This document shows positions 9,010-17,992 of a stretch of DNA of 64,000 bases, piece after piece. The DNA is from Lysobacter enzymogenes (GTDB lineage: Bacteria > Pseudomonadota > Gammaproteobacteria > Xanthomonadales > Xanthomonadaceae): assembly GCF_023617245.1 (NCBI RefSeq), contig NZ_CP067396.1, forward strand, positions 2,666,001 to 2,730,000, in the 5' to 3' direction. Below the pieces are notes generated by a model. It did not search any database, had not been told where the DNA came from, and saw only the letters and a list, made by a program, of their open reading frames with translations. Position numbers and translations under genes: made by a program. The first letter of the stretch is position 1. Each line of letters starts with the position of its first letter.

Positions 9010-9099
9010 GCGTGGAGGAGTGAGGAGTGAGCGCAAGCGGCAGGGGGAACGCTTGAGGCGAAGCGAGGCGGCTTTCGCTCGCTCCTCACTCCTCCACGC
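9010..9099. repeat. Inverted repeat of the GAGGAGTGAGGAGTGAGCG family
   Basis: Arms at 9010-9033 and 9076-9099 are 24 bases each and complementary with one mismatch, around a 42-base spacer. The same core GAGGAGTGAGGAGTGAGC appears as a second, tighter inverted pair at 62472-62527, so this is a dispersed intergenic element. Here it fills the gap between the cysteine dioxygenase stop and the DUF2214 start. Confidence 0.8.
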
Positions 9100-9111
9100 T
9101 CACTCCTGCGT

Positions 9112-9708
9112 TCAGGCCGCTTCGTCGGTTTCCAGCGCCTTGTCCACGCGCCGGAACCATTCGCCCTCGCGCGGGACGAACATCGAGCAGCATTCCATCG
9201 GCGCCTTGTAGATGTGCAGCGACACCGCCACCGCGTCTTCGCTGGCGTTGCGGATGGTGTGGTACTCGTGCGGCGGGATCAGGCTGCCGGCGCTGCCGGG
9301 GCCGGCGTGCATGCCGCCGGCGGCGCGGAAGCGGAAGTTCTCGCCGTTGCGCTCGAGCAGTTCGTACTGGGTGATCTCCAACTCGCCGTCCCACACGCCT
9401 TCCACGCACCACAGGCCGCTGTGGTCGTGCATCGGCGTGCCCTGGCCGGGGCCCCAGGTCATCGCCACCACGCTGTAGCCCAGTTCGGGGCTGCGGTAGA
9501 GCTCGCGCCGGGCGTAGTGGTCTTCGATCGGGTCGAACACGCAGTCGGGCAGGTTCACGTCGCGGTCGCGGATCATCTTGCACAGCGTGTTGCGCAAGGC
9601 CGCGGTGACCGCGTGCTCGTCGCCGGCGGCGACCGCGGCGTCGATGGCGGCGACCAGCTTGTCGTGGCCGGGGAAGTCGAAATCGGGCAGGGCGTCGGTG
9701 GCGTTCAT
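9112..9708 (-). CDS. Cysteine dioxygenase family protein
   Basis: A 198-residue cupin enzyme predicted to oxidise the thiol of cysteine (or a related thiol such as 3-mercaptopropionate) to a sulfinate using Fe(II) and O2. The metal-binding HDHSG lies near residue 94, with a Cys in GLWCVEG shortly after, and the second cupin motif contains PPHEYHTIRNASEDAVAVS. Usual family length is about 190-200 residues. Its ATG overlaps the stop of the upstream metX-like gene by four bases (ATGA), so the two are translationally coupled and probably tie sulfur amino acid synthesis to thiol disposal. Exact thiol substrate is not decided by sequence alone. Confidence 0.88.
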   Translation of the reverse strand: MNATDALPDFDFPGHDKLVAAIDAAVAAGDEHAVTAALRNTLCKMIRDRDVNLPDCVFDPIEDHYARRELYRSPELGYSVVAMTWGPGQGTPMHDHSGLWCVEGVWDGELEITQYELLERNGENFRFRAAGGMHAGPGSAGSLIPPHEYHTIRNASEDAVAVSLHIYKAPMECCSMFVPREGEWFRRVDKALETDEAA

Positions 9709-10865
9709 GCCGCCGATTCTACGCCCGTGGGCAGGTCGGCGAGAAATCCGGCCACGGCCGGGCCGAAGCGGCCGATGTCGACCAGGAACGCGTCGTGGCC
9801 CTGCGGCGATTCCAGCGGCAGGAACCGCGCGTCGGCGCCGCCGGCGCGCAGGCCGTCGGCGATCTCGCGCTGCTGCTGCAGCGGGAACAGGATGTCGGTG
9901 TGCACGCCGATGGCCAGGGCCTTTTCGATCCGGATCGAGGCCAGGCCGCGCAGCACCTGTTCATCATTGTCGAGGCCGTCGCCCTCATCGCAGTAATCGC
10001 CGATGTCGAACCAGTCCATCGAGCGGCTGAGATACAGATAGCAGTTCGGGTCGAAGCGGCGCACGAAGCGGCGCGCGTGGCCTTCCAGGTAGCTTTCGAC
10101 CTCGAACTCCAGGCCGAAGGGTTCCTCGTCGAGGCGATCGGAATCCAGCCGCACGCGGCCGAAGCGGCCGTCCCATTCCAGCGCCGAGCGGTAGGTGATC
10201 ACGCCGAGCTTGCGCGCCATGCGCATGCCCGATTCGGGGTAGTCGGTTTCGTCGTAGCGGCCCTGGTTCCACTTCGGGTCGAGCCGGATCGCCTCGCGCT
10301 GCAAAGAGCGGATCGCGATCGAGAACGGCAGCGCGCGCGCCGCGCCGGAGATGTTGATGTGGGCGCGGGCCAGGCCGGGATGGCGGATCAGCAGCGCCAG
10401 CGCGGTCATGCCGCCCATCGAGTTGCCGATCACGCAGGCCAGCCGCTCGATGCCGAGCGCGCGCACCACGTGCGCGGCGGCGTCGGCGCCGTCTTCGACC
10501 GACAGTTCGGGGAACTCCAGGCGGTAGGGCTCGCCGCGGGCGGCGTCGAGCGAGGCCGGGCCGGTCGAGCCCTTGCAGCTGCCCAGCGAGTTCACGCAGA
10601 TCACGAACCAGCGGTCGCTGTCGATCGGCTTGCCGGGGCCGAGCATCGCCTCCCACCAGCCCGGCTCGGGATTGCCGAGGTTGGCGGCGGCGTGCGCGTC
10701 GGGCGACAGGCCGGTGACGATGAGGATGGCGTTGTCGCGTTGCCGGTTGAGCTCGCCCCAGGTCTCGTAGGCGATGCGCGCGCCGGTCAGGGCGCCGCCG
10801 CGCTTCATCGGGAACGGCGAGGGCAGGTCGATGTGGCGGGTGCCGGGCGGGATGAATTCGGTCAT
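9705..10865 (-). CDS. metX: MetX-like homoserine/serine O-acyltransferase
   Basis: A 386-residue alpha/beta hydrolase-fold acyltransferase. The nucleophile elbow is GNSMGGMTAL, the Asp is in HTDILFPL and the catalytic His in QGHDAFLVD, the triad of the MetX family. The start is the ATG before TEFIPPGTRHIDLPSPF; a longer frame upstream looks random. MetX enzymes acylate homoserine for methionine synthesis. In Xanthomonadaceae, close relatives have been reported to be serine O-succinyltransferases (cysteine route), so the substrate and acyl donor should be read as open. It is the first gene of a two-gene unit with the cysteine dioxygenase gene. No SAM-type riboswitch is evident upstream. Confidence 0.88.
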   Translation of the reverse strand: MTEFIPPGTRHIDLPSPFPMKRGGALTGARIAYETWGELNRQRDNAILIVTGLSPDAHAAANLGNPEPGWWEAMLGPGKPIDSDRWFVICVNSLGSCKGSTGPASLDAARGEPYRLEFPELSVEDGADAAAHVVRALGIERLACVIGNSMGGMTALALLIRHPGLARAHINISGAARALPFSIAIRSLQREAIRLDPKWNQGRYDETDYPESGMRMARKLGVITYRSALEWDGRFGRVRLDSDRLDEEPFGLEFEVESYLEGHARRFVRRFDPNCYLYLSRSMDWFDIGDYCDEGDGLDNDEQVLRGLASIRIEKALAIGVHTDILFPLQQQREIADGLRAGGADARFLPLESPQGHDAFLVDIGRFGPAVAGFLADLPTGVESAA

Positions 10866-11054
10866 GCCTTGCTCGTGTGGCCGGCACGGGCCGGCGTTCG
10901 TGCGAACGGGGTGGACGCGTCTGGGCGTGTTCGGACCGCGCGTCGCGGGCGCGGCGGTCGCGGTGCAGCCTAAACCATCGCCACGGCGCGCGGGTGCGAC
11001 GGCAACGGCGATTGCGTTATCGCGATATGGCACGCGGCGCGCGAAGACGCCGTA

Positions 11055-11131
11055 GGAGGGACTTCAGTCCCGACGCTCTTGTTGCAGACAGTGGCGATCC
11101 GAGCGGAAAGCGTCGGGACTGAAGTCCCTCC
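11055..11131. repeat. Inverted repeat with GGGACTTCAGTCCC core
   Basis: Perfect 23-base arms at 11055-11077 and 11109-11131, separated by 31 bases. Each arm itself contains a near-palindrome (GGGACTTCAGTCCC), so the element can fold as one long or two short hairpins. It lies between the convergent-free space upstream of metX and the end of ccmI, a position typical of dispersed intergenic repeats. Confidence 0.8.
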
Positions 11132-11191
11132 CGCAAGAGCAGGCGTCGGGACCGAGCATCGACGCCGTCCGGCAACGACGGCTTCAGCGAA

Positions 11192-12235
11192 TCACTCGAC
11201 CACGCGGTCGATCGTCACCACCACCGTGTCCGCGCCGCCGGTGGCCACGGTTTGCGGCGCCGAGGCGAGGTCGCCCTGTTGCGGGATCGCGTTGCCGGAG
11301 GCCGAGACCCGCGCCAGCACCTGCACCTTGGGCAACTGCGAGAGTTTCATGGTCGGCATCGGGCTGTCGCCGTCGTCCAGGGTGACCTCCAGGGGGAAGC
11401 TCCCGGCCGGGTGTTTTTCCACCGCCACCGGCATCGGCGGGCCGCCGTCCTGGCGCGCGAGCACGAACACGCTGGCGCCGGCCGGCAGCCGGGCCTTGAG
11501 CGCGGGCGCGAGTTCGACCCGCACCTTCAGCCCGGGGCCGGCCGCGGCGGCATCGGCGGTGGCGGGCGCCGGCGGCGACAGCGGCTCCAGCCCGGCGTCC
11601 TTGCGCGCGCCGTTGATCTGTTCGAGCAGGCCCGCCGCGGTGCCGGGCTGGACCACGGCCAGCAGCGGTTCCCAGGTCTTGGCCGCATCGGCCGGGCGCT
11701 CGCCCTGGCGCTGGGCGATGCCGAGGAACCAGCGCGCGCGCTGGTGCATCGGCTGTTGCTGCAGCGCGTGTTCGAGCATGCGCATCGCTTCCTGGTCGAA
11801 GCGGCGCTCGCGCGTGGCCAGCGCGCGCGCTTCGGCGGCTTCGGCGAGCAGGTCGGGATTGTCCGGCGCCAGCTTCAGCGCGCGCGCGTAGGCGTCGCGC
11901 GCTTTCACCGCCAGGCCTTGCGCGGTGTAGGCGCTGGCCAGCAGGCGCCAGCCTTCGATCTGGTTGGGGTCGCGTTGCAGTTCGGATTCCAGCTGGGTGA
12001 CCGCCTCGGCCAGGGTCTGCGGCGCGCGCCGCTGCTCGGGCTTGAGCGCGCGCGGCGTGCCCAGGCCCAGGTACAGCGCCGCCGTCGCCAGCGCCAGCGA
12101 GGCGGCCAGGCCGATGCCCAGCCGCGGACGCGCGCGCCACAGCGGGTGCAGGGCGTAGCCCAGCACGATCAGCACCAGCGCCGCGCCCGCCACGGCGAAC
12201 GCGAGGGTGGAACCCGAGCCCATCGTCACCGCCAT
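11192..12235 (-). CDS. ccmI: Cytochrome c maturation protein CcmI (CycH)
   Basis: A 347-residue inner-membrane protein that acts as chaperone for apocytochrome c in haem attachment. Two hydrophobic segments near residues 8-30 and 38-55 are followed by tetratricopeptide-like helices (residues about 75-200, for example GWRLLASAYTAQGLAVKARD) and a periplasmic beta-rich C-terminal domain. The ATG shares one base with the ccmH stop (TGATG). It is the last gene of the ccmABCDEFGHI operon. Confidence 0.92.
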   Translation of the reverse strand: MAVTMGSGSTLAFAVAGAALVLIVLGYALHPLWRARPRLGIGLAASLALATAALYLGLGTPRALKPEQRRAPQTLAEAVTQLESELQRDPNQIEGWRLLASAYTAQGLAVKARDAYARALKLAPDNPDLLAEAAEARALATRERRFDQEAMRMLEHALQQQPMHQRARWFLGIAQRQGERPADAAKTWEPLLAVVQPGTAAGLLEQINGARKDAGLEPLSPPAPATADAAAAGPGLKVRVELAPALKARLPAGASVFVLARQDGGPPMPVAVEKHPAGSFPLEVTLDDGDSPMPTMKLSQLPKVQVLARVSASGNAIPQQGDLASAPQTVATGGADTVVVTIDRVVE

Positions 12236-12786
12236 CACCACTCCTGTTCGTCTTCGCCGCCGCGCGAGGTGCGCCCGAGGTCGGTGGCCGTGCCGTCGTC
12301 CGCGCCGGTACCGCTGGCGCGCGTACGGATCACCCTCGCCACCAGGTAGCCGCCGGCCAACAGCACCAGCGCCGGGCCGAACCACAGCAGCCAGGTGGTG
12401 GATTCAACACGAGGACGGTAGAGCACGAACTCGCCATAGCGCGCGACCAGGAACTCCTTGATCTGCGCATCGCTCTTGCCCTGGCGCATCAGGTCCAGCA
12501 CTTCGCGGCGCAGGTCGTGGGCGATCTGGGCGTTGGAGTCGGCCAGCGACTGGTTCTGGCACATCACGCAGCGCAGTTCCGCGACCAGGTCGTGGAAACG
12601 GCGCTCCTCGGCGGGATCGCTGTAGCGCAGCGGCGCGGGGTCGTTGGCCGGTTGCGCCGACAGCGGCGCCGACAGCATCGCGCAGGCGCTCGCCGACAGC
12701 AGCGCGGCGCAGGCCGCGTGGCGCAGCGTCGCGGCGATGCGGCGGGCGCCGCCGGGCGCGGCGGCGCGCGGGCCGGCGGCGCTCAT
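12235..12786 (-). CDS. ccmH: Cytochrome c maturation protein CcmH (thioredoxin-like reductant)
   Basis: A 183-residue membrane-anchored periplasmic protein with the signature LRCVMCQNQSLADSNA near residue 71. Its two cysteines reduce the apocytochrome c CxxCH disulfide before haem ligation. An N-terminal signal (about residues 16-45) and a C-terminal membrane segment (WLLWFGPALVLLAGGYLVAR) flank the domain. The start overlaps the CcmG stop by four bases. The N-terminal 15 residues are unusually Ala/Gly/Arg-rich. Confidence 0.93.
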   Translation of the reverse strand: MSAAGPRAAAPGGARRIAATLRHAACAALLSASACAMLSAPLSAQPANDPAPLRYSDPAEERRFHDLVAELRCVMCQNQSLADSNAQIAHDLRREVLDLMRQGKSDAQIKEFLVARYGEFVLYRPRVESTTWLLWFGPALVLLAGGYLVARVIRTRASGTGADDGTATDLGRTSRGGEDEQEW

Positions 12787-13406
12787 CGCGCGGTCCCGGC
12801 TGCGGGCGAAGCGCCCGCGGCGGGGGCGCCGGCCTTGGTGGCGATGCTGTCGAGCTCGGGAATCAACTGCTCGCGGATGACCGCGTCGGTGAGCGGGCCG
12901 ACGAACTTCCAGCGCACGATGCCCTGGGCGTCGACCAGGAAGGTTTCCGGCGCGCCGTAGATGCCCCAGTCTATCGCCGCCTTGCCTTCGTAGTCGACGG
13001 CGACGACGAAGTACGGATTGCCGTACTGCTCCAGCCAGCGCAGCGCGTCGGCGTGCTCGTCCTTCCAGTTGAAGCCGACCACGCGCACGCGCTTGGTCTC
13101 GGCGAAGCGGGTCAGCACCGGATGCTCGTCGCGGCAGGCCGGGCACCAGCTGCCCCAGACGTTGAGCAGGTACGGCGCGCCGCGCAGGTCTTCGGTCGAG
13201 ATCAGGCGCCCGGCCTCGTGCAGCACCGGCAGCGAGAACCGCGGCGCGGGCTTGCCGATCAGCGGCGAGGGCAGCTTCTCGCGGTCGGGATTGCGGCTGA
13301 GCCAGACGCCGGCGGCGAGCAGGATCGCGAGCGCGGCGAACACCGCCAGCGGCAGCCAGCGGGTGGCGCCGGAGGTGGACCCGGGGCGGGAGTCGGGGGT
13401 GTTCAT
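12783..13406 (-). CDS. ccmG: Thiol:disulfide interchange protein CcmG/DsbE
   Basis: A 207-residue periplasmic thioredoxin-fold protein anchored by an N-terminal membrane segment (LPLAVFAALAILLAAGVWL). The active site is WGSWCPACRDEHP, the WCPxC motif of CcmG, which delivers electrons to CcmH and apocytochrome c. The GxPxF start (IGKPAPRFSLPVL) and a cis-Pro loop (YGAPETFLVDAQG) are also present. Its start overlaps the ccmF stop by four bases. The C-terminal 15 residues are an Ala/Pro/Gly tail. Confidence 0.95.
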   Translation of the reverse strand: MNTPDSRPGSTSGATRWLPLAVFAALAILLAAGVWLSRNPDREKLPSPLIGKPAPRFSLPVLHEAGRLISTEDLRGAPYLLNVWGSWCPACRDEHPVLTRFAETKRVRVVGFNWKDEHADALRWLEQYGNPYFVVAVDYEGKAAIDWGIYGAPETFLVDAQGIVRWKFVGPLTDAVIREQLIPELDSIATKAGAPAAGASPAAGTAR

Positions 13407-15421
13407 GCCTGTTGCTCTCCTGCGGTGTTGCGTACGGCGTGCAGCGGCTCGCCGGCGTTGCGCGGCTGCGGCGCGGCGCCGGCGCGCGCGTCGGCCTTGA
13501 CCCGGAAACGCCGGTCGGCCGCGGCGACGAAGCCGCCGAGCATCATCAGCAGCGCGCCGGCCCAGACCCAGCGCACGAACGGCTTGATGTGCACGCGCAC
13601 CGCCCAGGCGCCGTCGCCGAGCGGCTCGCCGAGGGCGACGTAGAGGTCGCGAGTGACGCCGCGCGCGATCGCCGCCTCGGTCATGACCTGGCCGCCGCTG
13701 GCGTAGGCGCGCTTTTCCGGATGCAGCACGGTCAGCTGCCTGTCGCCGTCGAACACGGTGACGGTGCCGTAGTCGGCTTCGTAGTTCGGGCCGACGCTGT
13801 GCTTGACGCTGTCGAAGCGGAACGAATAGCGGCCCAGGTCCAGGCTCTTGCCGGGCGCCAGCGCGACTTCGCGCTGCACGCTCAGGCCCTCGACCAGCAG
13901 CGCGCCGACCAGGAACACGGCGACGCCGGAGTGGGCCAGGGTCATGCCGAGCATTTCGGCGGTGAAGCGCTTCGCGCCGGGGCGCGCGCCGTCGCCGCGC
14001 AGGCGCGTCCACACGAAGCGCGCGGTGCCCGCGGCGACCCACAGCGCGCCGCCGACGCCGGCGGCGACCTTGAGCGGGCCCTGCGGCGCCAGGAAGAACG
14101 CGGCGATCGCCGCGCCGGCGGCCACGCCGGCCCACGGCACCAGCATCGCCAGCGGCCGCGAGACCTGCTCGCGCTGCCAGCGGAACAGCGGGCCGAACGG
14201 CAGCAGCAGCACCAGCGGCGTCATCAGCAGCACGAACATCAGCGCGAAGTACGGCGGGCCGACCGAGATCTTGCCGAGGTTCAGCGAATCGGCGAGCAGC
14301 GGGTACAGCGTGCCCAGCAGCACCATCGCGCACGCGGTGGTCAGCAGCAGATTGTTGGCCAGCAGCAGGGTTTCGCGCGAGGACGGCTCGAACGGCTTGC
14401 CCGGATCGTCCTGCGCCGACGGCGCGCGCAGCGCGTACAGCAGCAGCGAGCCGCCGACCACGATGCCGAGGAAGATCAGCACGAACAGGCCGCGCGAGGG
14501 ATCGGCGGCGAAGGCGTGCACGCTGGTCAGCACGCCGGAGCGGACCAGGAAGGTGCCCAGCAGCGACAGCGAGAACGCGGCGATGGCGAGCAGCAACGTC
14601 CAGCCGCGGAAGCTGCCGCGTTTTTCGGTGACCGCCTGCGAGTGCAGCAGCGCCGCGCCGGCCAGCCACGGCATGAAGCTGGCGTTCTCGACCGGGTCCC
14701 AGAACCACCAGCCGCCCCAGCCCAGTTCGTAATACGCCCACCACGAGCCCAGGCCGATGCCGAGGGTCAGGAAGGCCCAGGCGATGTTGGTCCACGGCCG
14801 GGTCCAGCGCAGCCAGCGCGCGTCGATCTTGCCGTCGAGCAGCGCGGCGATGGCGAAGGCGAACGGCACGCTGAAGCCGACGTAGCCGATGTACAGCATC
14901 GGCGGATGGATGATCAGGCCCGGGTCCTGCAGCAGCGGGTTGAGGTCGCGGCCCTGTTCCACCGCCGGCAGCAGGCGCGCGAACGGGTTGCTGGTGAAGA
15001 TCAGGAACGCCAGGAAGCCGACGCTGACGATGCCCATCACCGCCAGCACGCGCGCGATCACCGCCGCCGGCAGCGCCTGCGAGAAGCGCGCCACCGCGCC
15101 GGTCCACAGCGCCAGCACCAGCGCCCACAGCAGCAGCGAGCCTTCGTGCGCGCCCCACACCGCCGAGTAGCGATAGGCCATCGGCAGCAGGGTGTTGCTG
15201 TTCTCGGCGACGTAGCGCAGCGAGAAGTCCTGGGTGACGAAGGCCTCGGTGAGGATGGCGAAGGCGAACGCGACCAGCACCAGTTGCGAGTACGCGGCCG
15301 GCCGCGCCAGCGCCATCCACGCATCGATGCCGCGCTGCGCGCCGATCAGCGGCAGGCTCGCCTGCAGCGCCGAGATCAGCAGGGCGAGGATGAGGGCGAT
15401 CTGGCCGAGTTCAGGCAGCAT
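13403..15421 (-). CDS. ccmF: Haem lyase CcmF
   Basis: A 672-residue polytopic protein that, with CcmH and CcmI, attaches haem to apocytochrome c at the periplasmic face. The tryptophan-rich haem-handling WWD motif reads WGGWWFWDPVENASFMPWL. The start ATG before LPELGQIALILALLI gives the usual N-terminal membrane helix; the frame extends upstream but is Arg-rich. A 216-base gap separates it from ccmE, the widest inside the operon. Length matches typical CcmF (about 650-680). Confidence 0.96.
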   Translation of the reverse strand: MLPELGQIALILALLISALQASLPLIGAQRGIDAWMALARPAAYSQLVLVAFAFAILTEAFVTQDFSLRYVAENSNTLLPMAYRYSAVWGAHEGSLLLWALVLALWTGAVARFSQALPAAVIARVLAVMGIVSVGFLAFLIFTSNPFARLLPAVEQGRDLNPLLQDPGLIIHPPMLYIGYVGFSVPFAFAIAALLDGKIDARWLRWTRPWTNIAWAFLTLGIGLGSWWAYYELGWGGWWFWDPVENASFMPWLAGAALLHSQAVTEKRGSFRGWTLLLAIAAFSLSLLGTFLVRSGVLTSVHAFAADPSRGLFVLIFLGIVVGGSLLLYALRAPSAQDDPGKPFEPSSRETLLLANNLLLTTACAMVLLGTLYPLLADSLNLGKISVGPPYFALMFVLLMTPLVLLLPFGPLFRWQREQVSRPLAMLVPWAGVAAGAAIAAFFLAPQGPLKVAAGVGGALWVAAGTARFVWTRLRGDGARPGAKRFTAEMLGMTLAHSGVAVFLVGALLVEGLSVQREVALAPGKSLDLGRYSFRFDSVKHSVGPNYEADYGTVTVFDGDRQLTVLHPEKRAYASGGQVMTEAAIARGVTRDLYVALGEPLGDGAWAVRVHIKPFVRWVWAGALLMMLGGFVAAADRRFRVKADARAGAAPQPRNAGEPLHAVRNTAGEQQA

Positions 15422-15637
15422 GGGGCGGCGCCTTGGTGAGGTGCGGGGAGCGGGCGGCGAAGATCGGTCGCGGGCTTCGCGCGGGCTCGATGCGTGGACG
15501 GTGCGGATGCGGGGCTGGCGCCGGTGCGCCGCGCGCGCGGCCTGCAAGAGGGCTCGCCAGCGCGAGGCGGGCGCGGTTCGCGCCCGGGCGACGGCGCATG
15601 CGGCAGGTGCGGGAATGCAGCGCTGCGTCCGCCGCGA

Positions 15638-16105
15638 TCAACGCGCCGCCTCCGCGCCGCCGGGCGCCGCCACGTCGTGCTTCTTGTGCGCCTGGCCCAT
15701 TTTGTCGGCCACTTCCTTGGGCATGTAGCTCTCGTCGTGCTTGGCCAGGATTTCTTCGGCGACGAAGGTGTCGCCCTGCATCCGGCCGGTGGCGACCACC
15801 GCCTGCTTCTCGCGGAACAGGTCGGGCAGGATGCCGGTGTACTTGACCGGCATCTGCGCGTCGCCGTCGGTGACCCGGAAGCTGGCGTCGAGCGAGCCGG
15901 TCGTGCGCTGGAACGAGCCGGCGGCGACCATGCCGCCGAGGCGGAAGCGGGCGTGCCCGCCGGCCTCGCCGCGCAGCACTTCGCTGGGCGTGTAGAGGTA
16001 GGCGATGTTGCGCTGCAGGGCGGTGGCGACCAGGGCGGTGGCCGCGCCGGCGGCGGCGACCAGGCCCAGCACCCACAACAGACGGCGGCGGCGGGTCGGA
16101 TTCAT
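15638..16105 (-). CDS. ccmE: Haem chaperone CcmE
   Basis: A 155-residue periplasmic chaperone that carries haem covalently from CcmC to CcmF. The haem-linking histidine is in LAKHDESYMPKEV, with the conserved Tyr four residues later. A single N-terminal membrane anchor (LLWVLGLVAAAGAATALVAT) follows an RRRR cluster, and an OB-fold domain makes up the rest. Its ATG overlaps the ccmD stop by four bases. Confidence 0.96.
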   Translation of the reverse strand: MNPTRRRRLLWVLGLVAAAGAATALVATALQRNIAYLYTPSEVLRGEAGGHARFRLGGMVAAGSFQRTTGSLDASFRVTDGDAQMPVKYTGILPDLFREKQAVVATGRMQGDTFVAEEILAKHDESYMPKEVADKMGQAHKKHDVAAPGGAEAAR

Positions 16106-16278
16106 CGGCTCAACTCGGTGGAGGCGTCGCGCGACGCGGGACGGGCGGCCGCGCGCGCGGCGCGCTGGCGGGCGATGCGCAGCTCGCGGCGGATCTGCAG
16201 CGCGCTGGAGACGTAGTCCCAGCCCAGCACGACCGCGAACACGGCGTAGGCGCCGACGATGTAGGGAAGGTGGGTCAT
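16102..16278 (-). CDS. ccmD: Haem exporter accessory protein CcmD
   Basis: A 58-residue single-pass membrane protein (IVGAYAVFAVVLGWDYVSSA) with a basic cytosolic tail of repeated Arg. CcmD releases holo-CcmE from the CcmABC complex. The start overlaps the ccmC stop by four bases (ATGA) and the stop overlaps the ccmE start. Identification rests on position, size and the membrane/basic layout. Confidence 0.9.
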   Translation of the reverse strand: MTHLPYIVGAYAVFAVVLGWDYVSSALQIRRELRIARQRAARAAARPASRDASTELSR

Positions 16279-17027
16279 GCGCGTTTGCCCATCGCCAGCT
16301 CGGTCACCCAGGCCTTGCCCGATTCGCGGCGCAGGTTGTCGGCGCGCGCGCGCGCCAGCAGGGCGCCGACGAACCACAGCTTGGTGCCGATCAGCATCCA
16401 GATCAGCGGCGGCACCATGCTCGGGTCCATGTGCGACGGGCCGAACATGTTGATGGTCGAGCCCTGGTGCAGCGAGTTCCACCACACCACCGAGTAGCGG
16501 ATCACCGGCAGCAGGGCCACGCCGACGATGGCCAGCAGGCCGGCGGCGCGCGCCGCGGCGCGGCGGTCGTCGATGGCGTGGTACAGGCCGATCACGCCCA
16601 GGTACAGGAACAGCAGGATCAGTTCGGTGGTCAGGCGCGGGTCCCATTCCCACCAGGTGCCCCACATCGGCTTGCCCCAGATCGAGCCGGTGGCCAGGGT
16701 GATCAGGGTGAAGCCGGCGCCGATCGGCGCGCAGGCCATGGCCAGGATCTCGCACAGCTTGATCCGCCAGACCAGGGCGATGGCCGCATAGACCGCCATC
16801 AGCGCGAACACCGCCAGGCTCATCCAGGCGCTGGGCACGTGGATGTAGAAGATGCGGAAGCCGTCGAGCTGCTCGCGATGCGGCGGCGCCACGAACAGCG
16901 CGCTATAGATGCCCCAGGCCATGACCAGCAGGCCCAATCCGTAGCCCCAGCGCGCCCAGCGCGCGGCGAAGCGGTCGAAGGTGGGCGGCGAGCCGAGTTT
17001 GTGGAACCACAGGACGAGCGGATTCAT
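16275..17027 (-). CDS. ccmC: Haem exporter protein CcmC
   Basis: A 250-residue six-helix membrane protein that loads haem onto CcmE. The WWD motif reads WGTWWEWDPRLTTELILLF (near residue 123), and the flanking haem-ligand histidines lie in FYIHVPSAWM and NSLHQGSTIN. Length fits the family. It lies downstream of ccmB by 112 bases. Confidence 0.96.
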   Translation of the reverse strand: MNPLVLWFHKLGSPPTFDRFAARWARWGYGLGLLVMAWGIYSALFVAPPHREQLDGFRIFYIHVPSAWMSLAVFALMAVYAAIALVWRIKLCEILAMACAPIGAGFTLITLATGSIWGKPMWGTWWEWDPRLTTELILLFLYLGVIGLYHAIDDRRAAARAAGLLAIVGVALLPVIRYSVVWWNSLHQGSTINMFGPSHMDPSMVPPLIWMLIGTKLWFVGALLARARADNLRRESGKAWVTELAMGKRA

Positions 17028-17139
17028 GCAGCGGTTCGTTCGCGGTCTGGCGTCTGGGTCGCGGGGGCGGCCTGGACGGTTGGGCGCGCTGGGCGGCGCG
17101 CGGGCTAAGGACGAGAGTTCCGACTATGCCGCCGCGCCG

Positions 17140-17844
17140 TCAGTTCAACGCGATGCGGATTGCCGCAGCGGCCGCCAACGGCGCCAGCAGCAGGGCCACC
17201 GCCAGCATCGCGGCCAGCAGCAGCAAGCCGCCGACCGGGTCCAGTCCCTGGGACGCCCGCGCCACGCTGCCGGCACCGAACACCAGCACCGGCACGTACA
17301 GCGGCAAGGCCAGCAAGGCCACGAGGATACCAGAGCGCCGCATGCCGACCGTCAGCGCGGCGACCACCGCGCCGAGCAGGCTCAGCACCGGCGTGCCGAG
17401 CGCCAGCGAGGCCAGCAGCACCGGCAATTGGTCGCGCGGCAGGTACAGCAATTCGCCCAGCACCGGCGCGGCGAGCAGCAGCGGCAGCGAGGTGGTGGCC
17501 CAGTGCACCAGCGTGCGCACCGCGACCAACCAGCCCAGCGGCACCGGCGCCAGCATCCATTGTTCCAGCGAGCCGTCCTCGGCATCGCCGCGGAACAGGC
17601 TGTCCAGCGCCAGCAGCCCGGCCAGCAGGCAGGCCAGCCACAGCACCCCGGCGGCGACCTTGGCCAGCGCCGCGCGTTCGCCGCCCAGCGCCAGCGCGAA
17701 CAGCATCACGGTCAGCAGGGCGAACAGCGCCGGCTGCAGCGCGTCGCCGCGGCGGCGCCAGAGCAGGCGCAGGTCGCGCGCGATCAGGGCGCGGGCCGAG
17801 CCGATCAGGCCGGGCGCGAGGACGGCGTCGGTGGCCGGACTCAT
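17140..17844 (-). CDS. ccmB: Haem exporter protein CcmB (ABC permease)
   Basis: A 234-residue permease subunit of the CcmAB ABC transporter, with six hydrophobic segments. The start MSPATDAVLAPGLIGSARAL and DLRLLWRRRGDALQPALFAL agree with CcmB, as does the internal GDAEDGSLEQWMLAPVPLGW segment that contacts the ATPase. It follows ccmA after 148 bases. Family length is usually about 220-235. Confidence 0.95.
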   Translation of the reverse strand: MSPATDAVLAPGLIGSARALIARDLRLLWRRRGDALQPALFALLTVMLFALALGGERAALAKVAAGVLWLACLLAGLLALDSLFRGDAEDGSLEQWMLAPVPLGWLVAVRTLVHWATTSLPLLLAAPVLGELLYLPRDQLPVLLASLALGTPVLSLLGAVVAALTVGMRRSGILVALLALPLYVPVLVFGAGSVARASQGLDPVGGLLLLAAMLAVALLLAPLAAAAAIRIALN

Positions 17845-17992
17845 GCGCGGGCCTCCGCCGCGCGCGGGCGAGCGCGGGTGGGTAGGCGGGCCGCGGCGGC
17901 GCGTATCGCGGCGCGCGAGCGGCCGTTTGCGGCCGCCGCGGGCGAGCCGGCAATCGCACGGGTGTTCGCCATCGCGGATCGGGACCGGGCCG

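Noticed and set aside
10866..11054. SAM or other riboswitch before the metX-like gene
   Set aside because: No conserved riboswitch core could be recognised in the upstream region.
13412..15439. 675-codon open frame opposite ccmF
   Set aside because: Gln/Arg/His-rich chance frame antisense to a clear ccmF; no ribosome-binding site or domain.
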